From Clostridia bacterium (GTDB taxonomy: Bacteria; Bacillota; Clostridia; TANB77; CAG-508), in contig CAAGEF010000268.1 of assembly GCA_900768805.1 (NCBI GenBank), positions 1 through 10,926 of the forward strand: a DNA stretch of 10,926 nt, written 5' to 3'. Shown in pieces: positions 1-6,980 of the stretch. Positions within the stretch are counted from its first letter, which is position 1. Every line of letters begins with the position of its first letter. The notes below the pieces were generated by a model. The model ran no database searches. It saw nothing but the letters and a program-made list of their open reading frames with translations, and was not told the DNA's origin. The position numbers were made by a program, and so were the translations under genes.

Positions 1-6
1 AATTAT

Positions 7-61
7 AATTAAGTAAATCAGGAGGTTAGGTATATTATTTAATCTCCTGATTTACTTAATT
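7..61. terminator. Long hairpin at left edge, probable terminator of an upstream gene
   Basis: Bases 7-27 pair with 41-61 as a 21-bp stem with a single G-T wobble (G25) and a 13-base loop (28-40). The core is CAGGAG/CTCCTG and the outer part is A/T, so each strand ends in a short T-rich stretch. No gene in the window precedes it, so it most likely ends a gene that lies to the left, possibly in both directions. The T tract is weak outside the stem, so a processing or other RNA structure remains possible. Confidence 0.7.
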
Positions 62-101
62 TCTGCTGTATTTTTGAATTATTAATTTATTCTAAAAACT
101 A

Positions 102-130
102 TTGAATTTTTATATTAAAAAGTATACAAT
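102..130 (+). promoter_or_regulatory. Candidate sigma-A promoter for the PBP gene
   Basis: TTGAAT at 102-107 and TACAAT at 125-130 are separated by 17 bases, matching the housekeeping consensus at five of six positions in each box. It lies 32 bases before the start codon at 162, after the hairpin at 7-61, so it would start a new transcript for the penicillin-binding protein. The region is A/T rich, so chance matches are common. Confidence 0.55.
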
Positions 131-161
131 AAAAAAGTAAAAATTACCAAATGGAGGAATT

Positions 162-2606
162 ATGGATAAAGAAAAGAAAAAAAATACTAAACCTAAAAAG
201 AATTCTAATAAAAAAATAGATAAGAAAAATAAAAAAAGTCATAAAAAATTGAGAACATTTATAATGATTTTATTTGTTATGATTTTTATTGCGATAGTAA
301 TCTTATCTGCTATTGTAGTTGCAAATTTTAAAGTGGCAATGGATGAATTTAATACAGATGATTTAGTTATAGGGGAATCAAACTCTACAATATTAGATTC
401 AGAAGGAAATATTATTGCTACATTAAATGGTGATGAAAAAAGAAAAATTATTTCATTAGATGAAATGGCAGAATATTTACCTAAAGCATATATAGCAATA
501 GAAGATGAACGTTTTGAACAACATAATGGAGTGGATTTTAAAAGAACTGCTGCAGCTGTTTTAAATTATGTTACAAAAGCTGGTTCTACATCATTTGGAG
601 GTAGTACAATAACACAACAATTGGTTAAAAATGCAACATCAGATAAAGAAAAGACAATAGATAGAAAAATAAAAGAATGGGCAAGAGCTTATAAAGTTGA
701 AGAAGTTTTATCAAAACATCAAATCTTAGAAACATATTTAAACATAATTTTTGTTGGTCAAGATTATTATGGTGTTGAACTTGGCGCTAAATATTATTTT
801 AATAAATCTGCAAAAGATTTATCTTTGGCCGAATGTGCCTTTATGGCTGGAATAAATAATTCTCCAAATGCGTATAAACCATTTGCAGAAGATCCAGATG
901 GAACTAAAATGGAGAAAATAAAAAAGAGAACAAAAACAGTTTTATCCAAAATGCAAGAACTTGGATATATTAAAACACAAGAAGAATATGATAATGCTAT
1001 TGCAGAAGTTGATAATGGTTTAGCTTTTTCAAAAGGTGAAGCTGCTGCAAATGTTTATTCATATCATACAGATGCTTTAATATCTGATTTAATACAAGAT
1101 ATATCAGAAGAAAAAGGATTATCAAAGCCATTAGCTACTAGTTATCTTTATGGTGGAGGCTTAACTATTTATAGTACACAAGTATCAAGTATTCAGTCAG
1201 TAATGGAAGAAGAGGTAAAAAATTCAAAATATATTTTAAAATCTAATAAACATGAAGGGGTAAATGCAGAAGGGGCTGTTATTGTTATTGATCATACAAC
1301 TGGAAATGTAGTTGGCTGTGTTGGCGGTTTAGGAGAAAAATCAAGCTCAAGAGGTTTAAATAGAGCTACTCAATCAGTAAGGCAAACTGGTTCTGCTTTT
1401 AAACCATTAGCTGTAGTAGGGCCAGCTCTTCAAGAAAAAATAATTACAGCATGTTCAATTTATGATGATGCCTTTACTGTATTTCCAGGAAATTATAAGC
1501 CTAAAAATTATAATGGCTTTAAAGGAAGAATAACTGTTAGACAGGCTGTTGAAACTTCACAAAACATTCCTTTTGTTAAAATTATGCAAGAACTTGGAAT
1601 AGAAAAATCAAAAGAATATTTAAAAAATATGGGAATAACAACTTTAACAGACAGAGATTGTGGTTTATCTATGGCAATAGGTGGTTTAGATAGAGGAGTT
1701 TCTCCTTTAGAAATGTGTGCTGCTTATGCTACAATTGCAAATAATGGAGAATATATAGAACCAACTTTCTATACAAAGGTTGAAGATGCTCAAGGAAATA
1801 TAGTATTAGAAGCTAAACAAGAAAAACATAAAGTTTTCGATAAAGATGTTAATTATATTTTACAAACAATACTTCAAGAGCCTGTTATGGGTGGATCTGG
1901 AACAGCTAAATATTGTGGAATTCCTCGTGTAGATACTGCTGCAAAAACAGGTACAACAAATGATGATTTTGATAGATGGTTATGTGGATTTACACCATAT
2001 TATACAGCAACTGCTTGGTATGGGTATGATGATAATGAAGAGGTAAAATATCCTGGCACAAATCCTGCTGGTTTATTATGGTCTGGGGTTATGAAAAAAA
2101 TCCATGAAAATGTAGAACCAAAAGTTTTTACAGAACCAAGTGGAATAATAAAAGCTACAATATGTAGAGAAACTGGTTTATGTGCAACAGAAACTTGTAC
2201 AAATGTTGTAACAGATAAGTTTATTACTGGAACAATTCCAGGTGTATGTGAAGGTCATGTTGTAGAAGAAACACCACCAGAAGAAACTAATCCAGAGGAT
2301 ATAGGAGTAACAGTTACAGAGGTTACAAATGAAGTAAATAACAATGCAACAAATAATACTTCGACAAATCAAACGAAACCAGAAAACAAACCAACAGCAC
2401 CAACAAATACAGCAAAACCAGAAAATAAACCAACAACACCAACAAATCAAACAAAACCAGAAAATAAACCAACAACACCAACGACTCCGACAACACCAGA
2501 AAACAAACCAACAACACCAACGACTCCGACAACACCAGAAAACAAACCAACAACACCAACAAATACAACAACACCAGAAAATAAAACTACAAATTCTACA
2601 AATTAA
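162..2606 (+). CDS. Class A penicillin-binding protein (PBP1A-type, glycosyltransferase plus transpeptidase)
   Basis: An 814-residue bifunctional peptidoglycan synthase: it polymerises lipid II into glycan strands and cross-links their peptides outside the membrane. A very basic cytoplasmic tail (1-32) precedes one membrane helix (about 33-55). The GT51 domain shows EDERF (catalytic E114), GGSTITQQ (146-153), RKxxE (second conserved Glu, E172) and the KHQILETYLN motif (185-194). The transpeptidase domain shows SAFK (nucleophile S411, K414), SQN (466-468) and KTGT (595-598), so both activities look intact. A Cys-containing segment (C668, C674, C679, C696) follows, as is common in clostridial PBPs (from memory). 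The last 90 residues are a low-complexity Thr/Pro/Asn/Lys tail of PENKPTTPT-type repeats. A GGAGG at 153-157 supports the ATG at 162. It appears monocistronic. The ponA/pbpA-type symbol is left blank because paralogues cannot be told apart here. Confidence 0.97.
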   Translation: MDKEKKKNTKPKKNSNKKIDKKNKKSHKKLRTFIMILFVMIFIAIVILSAIVVANFKVAMDEFNTDDLVIGESNSTILDSEGNIIATLNGDEKRKIISLDEMAEYLPKAYIAIEDERFEQHNGVDFKRTAAAVLNYVTKAGSTSFGGSTITQQLVKNATSDKEKTIDRKIKEWARAYKVEEVLSKHQILETYLNIIFVGQDYYGVELGAKYYFNKSAKDLSLAECAFMAGINNSPNAYKPFAEDPDGTKMEKIKKRTKTVLSKMQELGYIKTQEEYDNAIAEVDNGLAFSKGEAAANVYSYHTDALISDLIQDISEEKGLSKPLATSYLYGGGLTIYSTQVSSIQSVMEEEVKNSKYILKSNKHEGVNAEGAVIVIDHTTGNVVGCVGGLGEKSSSRGLNRATQSVRQTGSAFKPLAVVGPALQEKIITACSIYDDAFTVFPGNYKPKNYNGFKGRITVRQAVETSQNIPFVKIMQELGIEKSKEYLKNMGITTLTDRDCGLSMAIGGLDRGVSPLEMCAAYATIANNGEYIEPTFYTKVEDAQGNIVLEAKQEKHKVFDKDVNYILQTILQEPVMGGSGTAKYCGIPRVDTAAKTGTTNDDFDRWLCGFTPYYTATAWYGYDDNEEVKYPGTNPAGLLWSGVMKKIHENVEPKVFTEPSGIIKATICRETGLCATETCTNVVTDKFITGTIPGVCEGHVVEETPPEETNPEDIGVTVTEVTNEVNNNATNNTSTNQTKPENKPTAPTNTAKPENKPTTPTNQTKPENKPTTPTTPTTPENKPTTPTTPTTPENKPTTPTNTTTPENKTTNSTN
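2371..2592 (+). repeat. Tandem repeats coding the Pro/Thr tail of the PBP
   Basis: This stretch codes six degenerate copies of a PENKPTTPT-like unit. Two 39-bp copies, 2478-2516 and 2517-2555, are identical base for base, and a diverged partial copy follows from 2556. The unit is 13 codons, so copy-number change keeps the frame. The neighbouring units at 2371-2477 are the same motif with single-base differences. The tail should be disordered and lie outside the membrane, within or beyond the cell wall. Confidence 0.9.
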
Positions 2607-2627
2607 GTAAATTTAGAAAAAACATAA

Positions 2628-2656
2628 TTTAGGTAAATTTTCAACTATACTATAAA
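2628..2656 (+). promoter_or_regulatory. Weak candidate promoter for the flippase gene
   Basis: TATAAA at 2651-2656 follows TTTAGG at 2628-2633 with a 17-base spacer; a second possible -10, TATACT, overlaps just upstream. The -35 is poor. If used, transcription would begin near 2663 and the hairpin at 2684-2705 would sit in the flippase leader. Confidence 0.3.
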
Positions 2657-2683
2657 GTAAGAAAATATATTTTAATTAAAAGA

Positions 2684-2705
2684 GCGGACCTATTTTAAGG
2701 TCCGT
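2684..2705 (+). terminator. GC-rich hairpin between PBP and flippase genes
   Basis: GCGGACC (2684-2690) pairs with GGTCCGT (2699-2705) as six Watson-Crick pairs and one wobble, with an 8-base loop. It is followed by GATTTGTAATTT, a poor T tract. It lies 77 bases after the PBP stop and 30 bases before the flippase start, so it may end the PBP transcript. A leader structure acting on the flippase gene is the alternative, if transcription starts near 2660. Confidence 0.5.
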
Positions 2706-2735
2706 GATTTGTAATTTAAAGAGAGGAATTAGAAT

Positions 2736-4187
2736 ATGGCAAAAAAAAGTATTGCTAAAAATTATGCATATAATTTAATTTATCAAGTTTTAACACTAAT
2801 TTTACCACTAATAACTACTCCATATATTTCTAGAGTTTTAGGGGCCGAAGGAATTGGTATATATGGTTATACTAATTCAATAGTAACATATTTTATATTA
2901 TTTGGTTCTTTAGGGGTGGCTTTATATGGGCAAAGAGAAATTGCTTATGCACAAGAAAATTCAGAAAAGAGAATGAAAACATTTGTAGAAATCGTATCTT
3001 TTAGATTTATAACTGTATTTATTGCTGTACTAGTATACATTTTTGCATTTATGTTACAAGGTGAGTATAAAAGTTATTATAGTATATTATTATTTGCTTT
3101 AATAGCTGTTGCTTTTGATATTAGTTGGTTTTTTCAAGGATTAGAAGAATTTAAAAAAACAGTAATACGAAATATTATAGTAAGACTTACAAGTGTAACC
3201 TTAGTATTTATATTTGTTAAAAATCCAAGTGATTTATCAAAATATATACTAATATACTCATTAGCGGATTTTATTGGAAATTTATCTCTATGGTTATATT
3301 TACCAAAATATTTTAAAGGTCAAAATATAAAAAATGTAAATGTAATAAGGCATATTTCACCTATAATAATGCTTTTTATTCCACAAATTGCAAATCAAAT
3401 ATACAATATGCTAGACAAAACAATGATAGGATATATTATTTCGGATAAATCTGAAGTAGGATATTACGAACAAGCTCAAAAAGTAATTAGATTATTAATA
3501 ACAATTGTAACTTCTCTAGGAGTTGTTATGATTCCTAGAATGGCAAGCACATTTGCTAGTGGGGATAAAGAGAAAGTAAATGAATACATGAAAAAATCAT
3601 TCAATTTTGTCTTCTTTTTATCATTTCCATTGATATTTGGAATTATAAGTATATCAAAAGAATTTGTACCAATATTTTTTGGACAAGGTTATGATAAAGC
3701 AGTTATTTTAATTAATATAATAAGCCCTGTAGTTTTACTTATGGGAATTGCTAATGTAATAGGCACTCAATATTTACTTCCTACAAAACGCCAAAAAGAG
3801 TATACTATTTCTATAATATTAGGTTTGATTATAAATTTTATATTAAATTGGATTTTAATAACAAAATGGGATTCAATAGGTGCTTCAATAGCAACAGTAT
3901 TATCTCAATTAGTAGTTGATATATTACAATTGAAAAATATAAAAAATGAAATTGATTTAAAATCAATATTTAAAGTAAGTATTAAATATTTATTTGCTGG
4001 AATGTTAATTTTTGTTTTTTGCCAGATTGTAAAAATATTTAATTTATCAAATGCAATTTCGATTATGGCACAAATAATTGTAGGAGCTATTGTATATTTT
4101 GGAACATTAATTATTTTAAAAGATGAATATTTATATAGTTTTATTTTAAAAATTATTGATGTAATAAAAAGAAAATTAAAAAAATAA
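2736..4187 (+). CDS. Wzx/RfbX-type polysaccharide flippase (MOP superfamily)
   Basis: A 483-residue integral membrane protein that, by family, moves undecaprenyl-linked sugars or oligosaccharides across the cytoplasmic membrane. The N-terminus (residues about 8-75) has the Polysacc_synt signature: NLIYQ, LILPLITTPYISRVLGAEGIGIYGY split over the first two helices, then GSLGVALYGQREIAYA. About 12-14 hydrophobic helices follow to the end, with the family-typical DKTMIG and GYYEQAQK around residues 225-250, and the length fits the family (about 470-500). AGAGGAAT (2722-2729) precedes the ATG at 2736. No glycosyltransferase, polymerase or other sugar gene lies next to it, so its substrate cannot be told; proximity to a PBP hints at an envelope polymer, but this is only context. 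It is not a MurJ/MviN by sequence look, although both belong to the same superfamily. Confidence 0.92.
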   Translation: MAKKSIAKNYAYNLIYQVLTLILPLITTPYISRVLGAEGIGIYGYTNSIVTYFILFGSLGVALYGQREIAYAQENSEKRMKTFVEIVSFRFITVFIAVLVYIFAFMLQGEYKSYYSILLFALIAVAFDISWFFQGLEEFKKTVIRNIIVRLTSVTLVFIFVKNPSDLSKYILIYSLADFIGNLSLWLYLPKYFKGQNIKNVNVIRHISPIIMLFIPQIANQIYNMLDKTMIGYIISDKSEVGYYEQAQKVIRLLITIVTSLGVVMIPRMASTFASGDKEKVNEYMKKSFNFVFFLSFPLIFGIISISKEFVPIFFGQGYDKAVILINIISPVVLLMGIANVIGTQYLLPTKRQKEYTISIILGLIINFILNWILITKWDSIGASIATVLSQLVVDILQLKNIKNEIDLKSIFKVSIKYLFAGMLIFVFCQIVKIFNLSNAISIMAQIIVGAIVYFGTLIILKDEYLYSFILKIIDVIKRKLKK

Positions 4188-4231
4188 ATTTTTAATATTA
4201 ATTTAAGTATTTAACAATATAATATAAACAA

Positions 4232-4311
4232 AGCTAGAAAAAATTATATTTATATAAGTTTATTCCTGAAATCCCCAAAATATATAATTATAATTTTTTC
4301 TGCTTTTTTTT
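4232..4311 (+). terminator. Intrinsic terminator after the flippase gene
   Basis: AGCTAGAAAAAATTATA (4232-4248) pairs with TATAATTTTTTCTGCT (4289-4304), with a small bulge, and is followed at once by eight T residues (4304-4311). The stem is A/T rich with GC only at its base and the loop is long (about 40 bases), so it is weaker than the other terminators here, but its place 45 bases after the flippase stop and its T run are right. Confidence 0.65.
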
Positions 4312-4339
4312 AACACAAACACAAAATTACACATAAAAT
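4310..4339 (+). promoter_or_regulatory. Candidate promoter for the Cys/Asn-rich membrane protein
   Basis: TTAACA (4310-4315) and TAAAAT (4334-4339) are 18 bases apart, directly after the preceding terminator and 20 bases before the start codon at 4359. Transcription would begin close to the ribosome binding site at 4346-4350, giving a very short leader. The match is moderate. Confidence 0.35.
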
Positions 4340-4358
4340 ACATTAAGAGGTGGCTTAT

Positions 4359-4904
4359 ATGTGTAGTAGTGAAAATTTTTCATGTGCAATTACTATTATA
4401 ATAAGTATATTGTTAGGGGTTTTAGGGGGGATTTTGTTTTTCCTTGGAATTTTAACAGAAGTAACAGTAGGATTAGTGATTGCAGTTGTGCTAGCTTTTT
4501 TAATTGCAATATTCTTATTTGTTATAATAATTATTCCAAGATATAATTCATGTGTAAGGAAAGCTAGTTGTTGTATAGTTATAGGTTTAATAGGTGCTTT
4601 GATAACAGCAGTAATAGCTTTATCAATTGATTTAACACCAGGTATAGTTTCAGCAGTTTTAATTGGAATTATTGTTTTCTTTTTAAGTATAATGATAATT
4701 AAATTTTTAAAATTAATTGCTTGTATTATTAGATGTAATGATGTGAGAGATAGAGATGATGATAATTGTAGATGTCGCTGTAATAATGATAATGATTCCT
4801 GCGATAATGATTCTTGGAATAATAATACATGTAACAGTAATAGTTGTAATAACAATAATAATAGATTTGGTAATTCATGTGGATGTTTTAGAAATAATTT
4901 TTAG
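4359..4904 (+). CDS. Unrecognised four-helix membrane protein with Cys/Asn-rich tail
   Basis: I do not recognise this 181-residue protein. It has four strongly hydrophobic segments (about 9-31, 35-60, 70-90 and 95-125) with a short RYNSCVRK turn between helices two and three. From residue 126 it changes to a hydrophilic tail: Arg/Asp first (DVRDRDDD), then Cys-x-Cys-x-Cys at 137-141, then a 40-residue stretch with 17 asparagines and isolated cysteines, ending in CGC (174-176). Fifteen cysteines in total (2, 9, 65, 71, 72, 122, 126, 137, 139, 141, 148, 158, 163, 174, 176) is unusual for a membrane protein. An upstream GTG at 4350 is in frame, but it overlaps the AAGAGG ribosome binding site (4345-4350), which is well placed for the ATG at 4359; I chose the ATG. 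It is a single-gene unit between two terminators. Metal or redox binding by the tail is possible but unproven. Confidence 0.85.
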   Translation: MCSSENFSCAITIIISILLGVLGGILFFLGILTEVTVGLVIAVVLAFLIAIFLFVIIIIPRYNSCVRKASCCIVIGLIGALITAVIALSIDLTPGIVSAVLIGIIVFFLSIMIIKFLKLIACIIRCNDVRDRDDDNCRCRCNNDNDSCDNDSWNNNTCNSNSCNNNNNRFGNSCGCFRNNF

Positions 4905-4928
4905 CTTTATAACAATAGTGGGCTTTAT

Positions 4929-4973
4929 GAATGAAAAACTGTTTGGTTATGTTAAGCAAGCAGTTTTTTATTC
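4929..4973. terminator. Strong intrinsic terminator after the Cys/Asn-rich gene
   Basis: Bases 4929-4945 pair with 4957-4973 over 17 positions with two G-T wobbles, around an 11-base loop. The stem carries CTG/CAG at its core, AAAAA on the left and TTTTTT (4964-4969) on the right, so it could work on both strands. It lies 24 bases after the stop at 4904. Confidence 0.85.
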
Positions 4974-5002
4974 AGTAGAAAAGTTTATTGATTTGCAATT
5001 TA

Positions 5003-5008
5003 TATAAT
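5003..5008 (+). promoter_or_regulatory. Candidate -10 box upstream of the dipeptidase
   Basis: A perfect TATAAT sits 46 bases before the dipeptidase start. No convincing -35 lies 16-18 bases before it (AAAGTT at 4980-4985) and there is no extended TG. It is the best promoter candidate between the terminator and the gene, but weak alone. Confidence 0.3.
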
Positions 5009-5054
5009 GTCCGCTTTGTTCTTTAGTTGATAAAAAATAGGAAGGTAAATTTTT

Positions 5055-5982
5055 ATGAATATTTATTTTGATGGTCATTGTGATACTTTGAAAAAAGCTT
5101 TTGATGATAAAAAGAGTTTGAGTTTTAAAAATTATGATTTTAATATAGAAGCTGCAAAAATGAATAATGCTGTAATCCAAAATTTAGCTGCATTTGTTCA
5201 TACTAACTTTGAAAATGGTGTTAAGAGAGCAACAGAGATTATTGATTATTATTTTGTAGACAAAAACGAAAGCATTTTGATTAAGAATAGAATCGATTTG
5301 GAAAGGGTTGTTAAGGAAAAGAAAATTGGTGTTATATTATCAATCGAAAATGGTAAGGGAATAGAAAATAATTTGGATAATATTGATTATTTTTATGAAA
5401 AAGGTGTAAGAATAATGTCTATTACTTGGAATGATGATAATTTGTTAGGGTGTGGATGTTTTTCAAAAAATGATTGTGGACTTACTAGTTTTGGAAAAAA
5501 ATATGTAAACAAATTAGAGGAAAAAAATATTATTATAGATGTTTCTCATTCTTCTGAGAAGACTTTTTGGGATACTGTAGAAAATACTAATAAAATGCTT
5601 GTTGCCACTCATTCGAATTGTTATGGAATTTGTGAACATCCTAGGAATTTAAAAGATGATCAGATAAAAGAAATCGCAAAAAGAAATCGGAATAATTGGT
5701 ATTTGTTTTGCTTCTCCTTTTTTGGTAAAACAAGGTTTAGCTTGTGTAAATGATATAATAAAACATATTTCATATATTGTAGATTTAGTTGGTGAAGATT
5801 ATGTTGGTATAGGTTCTGATTTTGATGGACTTAGTGCTGATCATAAATTAGTAGATATTGTGGGAGTAAAAGATATTAGTATATTAGAAAATGCTTTGAA
5901 GAAGATTGGATATTCAGAAAAAACTATAAATAAAATAATGGGCGAAAACTGGATGAGAGTGGTGAAACAAGTTCTGGAATAA
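5055..5982 (+). pseudogene. Family M19 (renal-type) dipeptidase, broken by a +1 frameshift
   Basis: Peptidase family M19 enzymes are zinc hydrolases that cleave dipeptides. The reading frame from 5055 shows all expected metal ligands: H8 and D10 in DGHCDT, E98 in SIENG, H165 in DVSHSS and H186 in THSN, the last two 21 residues apart as in human DPEP1 (H198, H219). R197 in EHPRN matches the conserved RN motif. After residue 211 the frame goes astray (RNNWYLFCF) and stops at 5753. In the +1 frame from 5689 the family sequence continues, NGIIGICFASPFLVKQGL and then the C-terminal HISYIV and GSDFDG motifs, to a stop at 5982. Dropping one base, most simply C5688, restores a 308-residue protein, normal for the family. 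Ribosome binding site GGAAGG at 5040-5045, start ATG 5055. Either a recent inactivation or a sequencing error; the lack of any other damage fits both. Confidence 0.85.
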
Positions 5983-6021
5983 AAGAAAATTTAAAAAGAG
6001 AACAAAAATTCGTAAAAACTA

Positions 6022-6050
6022 TTGACAAGATAAAAAAATATAATTATAAT
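6022..6050 (+). promoter_or_regulatory. Perfect consensus sigma-A promoter
   Basis: TTGACA (6022-6027), 17-base spacer, TATAAT (6045-6050): all twelve positions match the housekeeping consensus with optimal spacing. Transcription should start near 6057, giving a leader of about 50 bases for the metallopeptidase gene at 6109. There is no visible terminator between the broken dipeptidase and this promoter. Confidence 0.9.
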
Positions 6051-6108
6051 ACAAACATAAGTTCGAAACACTTCAGTTCAAAATTATATTTAAAGTGAGG
6101 AAATAGTT

Positions 6109-6786
6109 ATGGAATTATTAGCAAATAATATGGTTTATACAATAAATAGAGAGTTTAATAGCAATATGTGTGTAGCCGTTCAAAATGGAGAAATTATAAT
6201 TAGAGCACCTTGGTATTTGAGTAATAAAAAAATTCAAAAGATAATTGCTCAAAAAAGAGATATTATAAATCGTAAATTAAAAGAATATGAAAATAGCAAA
6301 ACAAAAGCTAATAGAAAAATAAATATTTTAGGTAAAGAATATAGTATTATTATAAATTATAGAAATATAAATAAGCCGGAATTAAGTTTGGAAAAAAAAT
6401 CTGTAAAAGTAATTCTTCCTATTAAATATAAATTAGTTGATAAAACAGAAATATTAAATGTTTTAATAGAAAAGTTATATGACAAAATTGCTGAGAAGAA
6501 TATTGAATTTTATATGGAAAAAACTAGAATAAGACTAGGAATATCTCCAGAAGATTATGAAATAAAAAGAATGAATAATTTATATGGAAAATGTGATGCA
6601 AATAAAAAAATATATATAAATCCAGAAATAATGAAATTCGAGCCAGAAATTATAGAATATATTATAATGCATGAATTTTGCCATTTAAAATATAGAATTC
6701 ATTCAAAAGGTTTTATAGATATGATTGAAAAAAATTTTCAAAATTATTTAGAAGTGGAAGAGAAAATAAAAAGTATAAAATATTAA
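6109..6786 (+). CDS. YgjP-type (DUF45/M48-like) zinc metallopeptidase
   Basis: A 225-residue soluble protein of the YgjP/DUF45 group, related to WLM and SprT-like peptidases; substrate unknown. The zinc site is HEFCH (188-192) with a third probable ligand H198 in HSKGF, the arrangement seen in YgjP (HELAH...NHSKRFW). The preceding segment NNLYGKCDANKKIYINPEI (residues 156-174) corresponds to the family's conserved RWGSCS...LNPRL block but is diverged: RWGSCS is replaced by LYGKCD. The N-terminal half (roughly 1-100) is the family's beta-rich region, Lys-rich here. Length fits the family (about 220-240). GTGAGG at 6095-6100 precedes the ATG. Own promoter at 6022-6050 and own terminator at 6794-6835, so it is monocistronic. 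No signal peptide or membrane helix is seen. Confidence 0.85.
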   Translation: MELLANNMVYTINREFNSNMCVAVQNGEIIIRAPWYLSNKKIQKIIAQKRDIINRKLKEYENSKTKANRKINILGKEYSIIINYRNINKPELSLEKKSVKVILPIKYKLVDKTEILNVLIEKLYDKIAEKNIEFYMEKTRIRLGISPEDYEIKRMNNLYGKCDANKKIYINPEIMKFEPEIIEYIIMHEFCHLKYRIHSKGFIDMIEKNFQNYLEVEEKIKSIKY

Positions 6787-6793
6787 AATAATG

Positions 6794-6835
6794 AAACAGA
6801 ATTATTTGAGAAAAGAATTTAAATAATTCTGTTTT
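6794..6835. terminator. Intrinsic terminator after the YgjP-type gene
   Basis: AAACAGAATTATTT (6794-6807) pairs perfectly with AAATAATTCTGTTT (6821-6834), 14 bp, around a 13-base loop, followed by one more T. The stem is A/T rich with one CAG/CTG core and lies 8 bases after the stop codon. Confidence 0.75.
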
Positions 6836-6885
6836 CAAATATTAATTGTTTTCCAAAATTTGAGTATGAAATAATAGTAATTTTT

Positions 6886-6902
6886 AATTCCTCTAAGGAA
6901 TT
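6886..6902. promoter_or_regulatory. Small palindrome upstream of sufC, possible operator
   Basis: AATTCCT (6886-6892) and AGGAATT (6896-6902) form a 7-bp inverted repeat with a 3-base centre, ending 12 bases before the candidate -35 of sufC. It could bind a dimeric regulator or simply be chance in A/T-rich DNA. I do not recognise it as an IscR or CymR site. Confidence 0.3.
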
Positions 6903-6914
6903 CTGTATAAAGTA

Positions 6915-6943
6915 TTGGATTTTAAGTCAAAATATGATAATAT
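6915..6943 (+). promoter_or_regulatory. Candidate promoter of the sufCB operon
   Basis: TTGGAT (6915-6920) and TAATAT (6938-6943) are 17 bases apart and 37 bases before the sufC start. Overlapping TATTAT/TATATT words could also serve as -10, so the exact start is uncertain. Confidence 0.45.
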
Positions 6944-6980
6944 TATATTCAATTTTAAATAACTATATAAGGAGCAAATA

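Noticed and set aside
2178..2574. Open frames on the minus strand (2178-2450, 2323-2574) and in the +1 frame (2344-2610) across the PBP tail
   Set aside because: They are shadows of the repetitive Thr/Pro/Asn/Lys coding sequence; their proteins are low-complexity Leu/Val, Cys/Trp/Phe or Gln/His runs with no ribosome binding site.
4350..4358. GTG start for the Cys/Asn-rich protein
   Set aside because: The GTG overlaps the AAGAGG ribosome binding site, which is correctly spaced for the ATG at 4359.
4355..5007. Open frames 4355-4855 (minus), 4756-5007 (plus) and 4968-5180 (minus)
   Set aside because: They overlap the membrane protein, its terminator or the dipeptidase start, lack ribosome binding sites, and have composition dictated by the genes they overlap.
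5676..5690. Programmed -1 frameshifting at the A-rich stretch before the break
   Set aside because: The A5 run resembles a slippery site, but a -1 shift does not enter the frame that continues the protein; a +1 (or -2) shift is needed, for which no clear signal is visible.
5722..5982. A separate 86-residue gene starting at a TTG
   Set aside because: It has no ribosome binding site and its sequence is the C-terminal end of the M19 dipeptidase in the +1 frame; it belongs to the broken gene.
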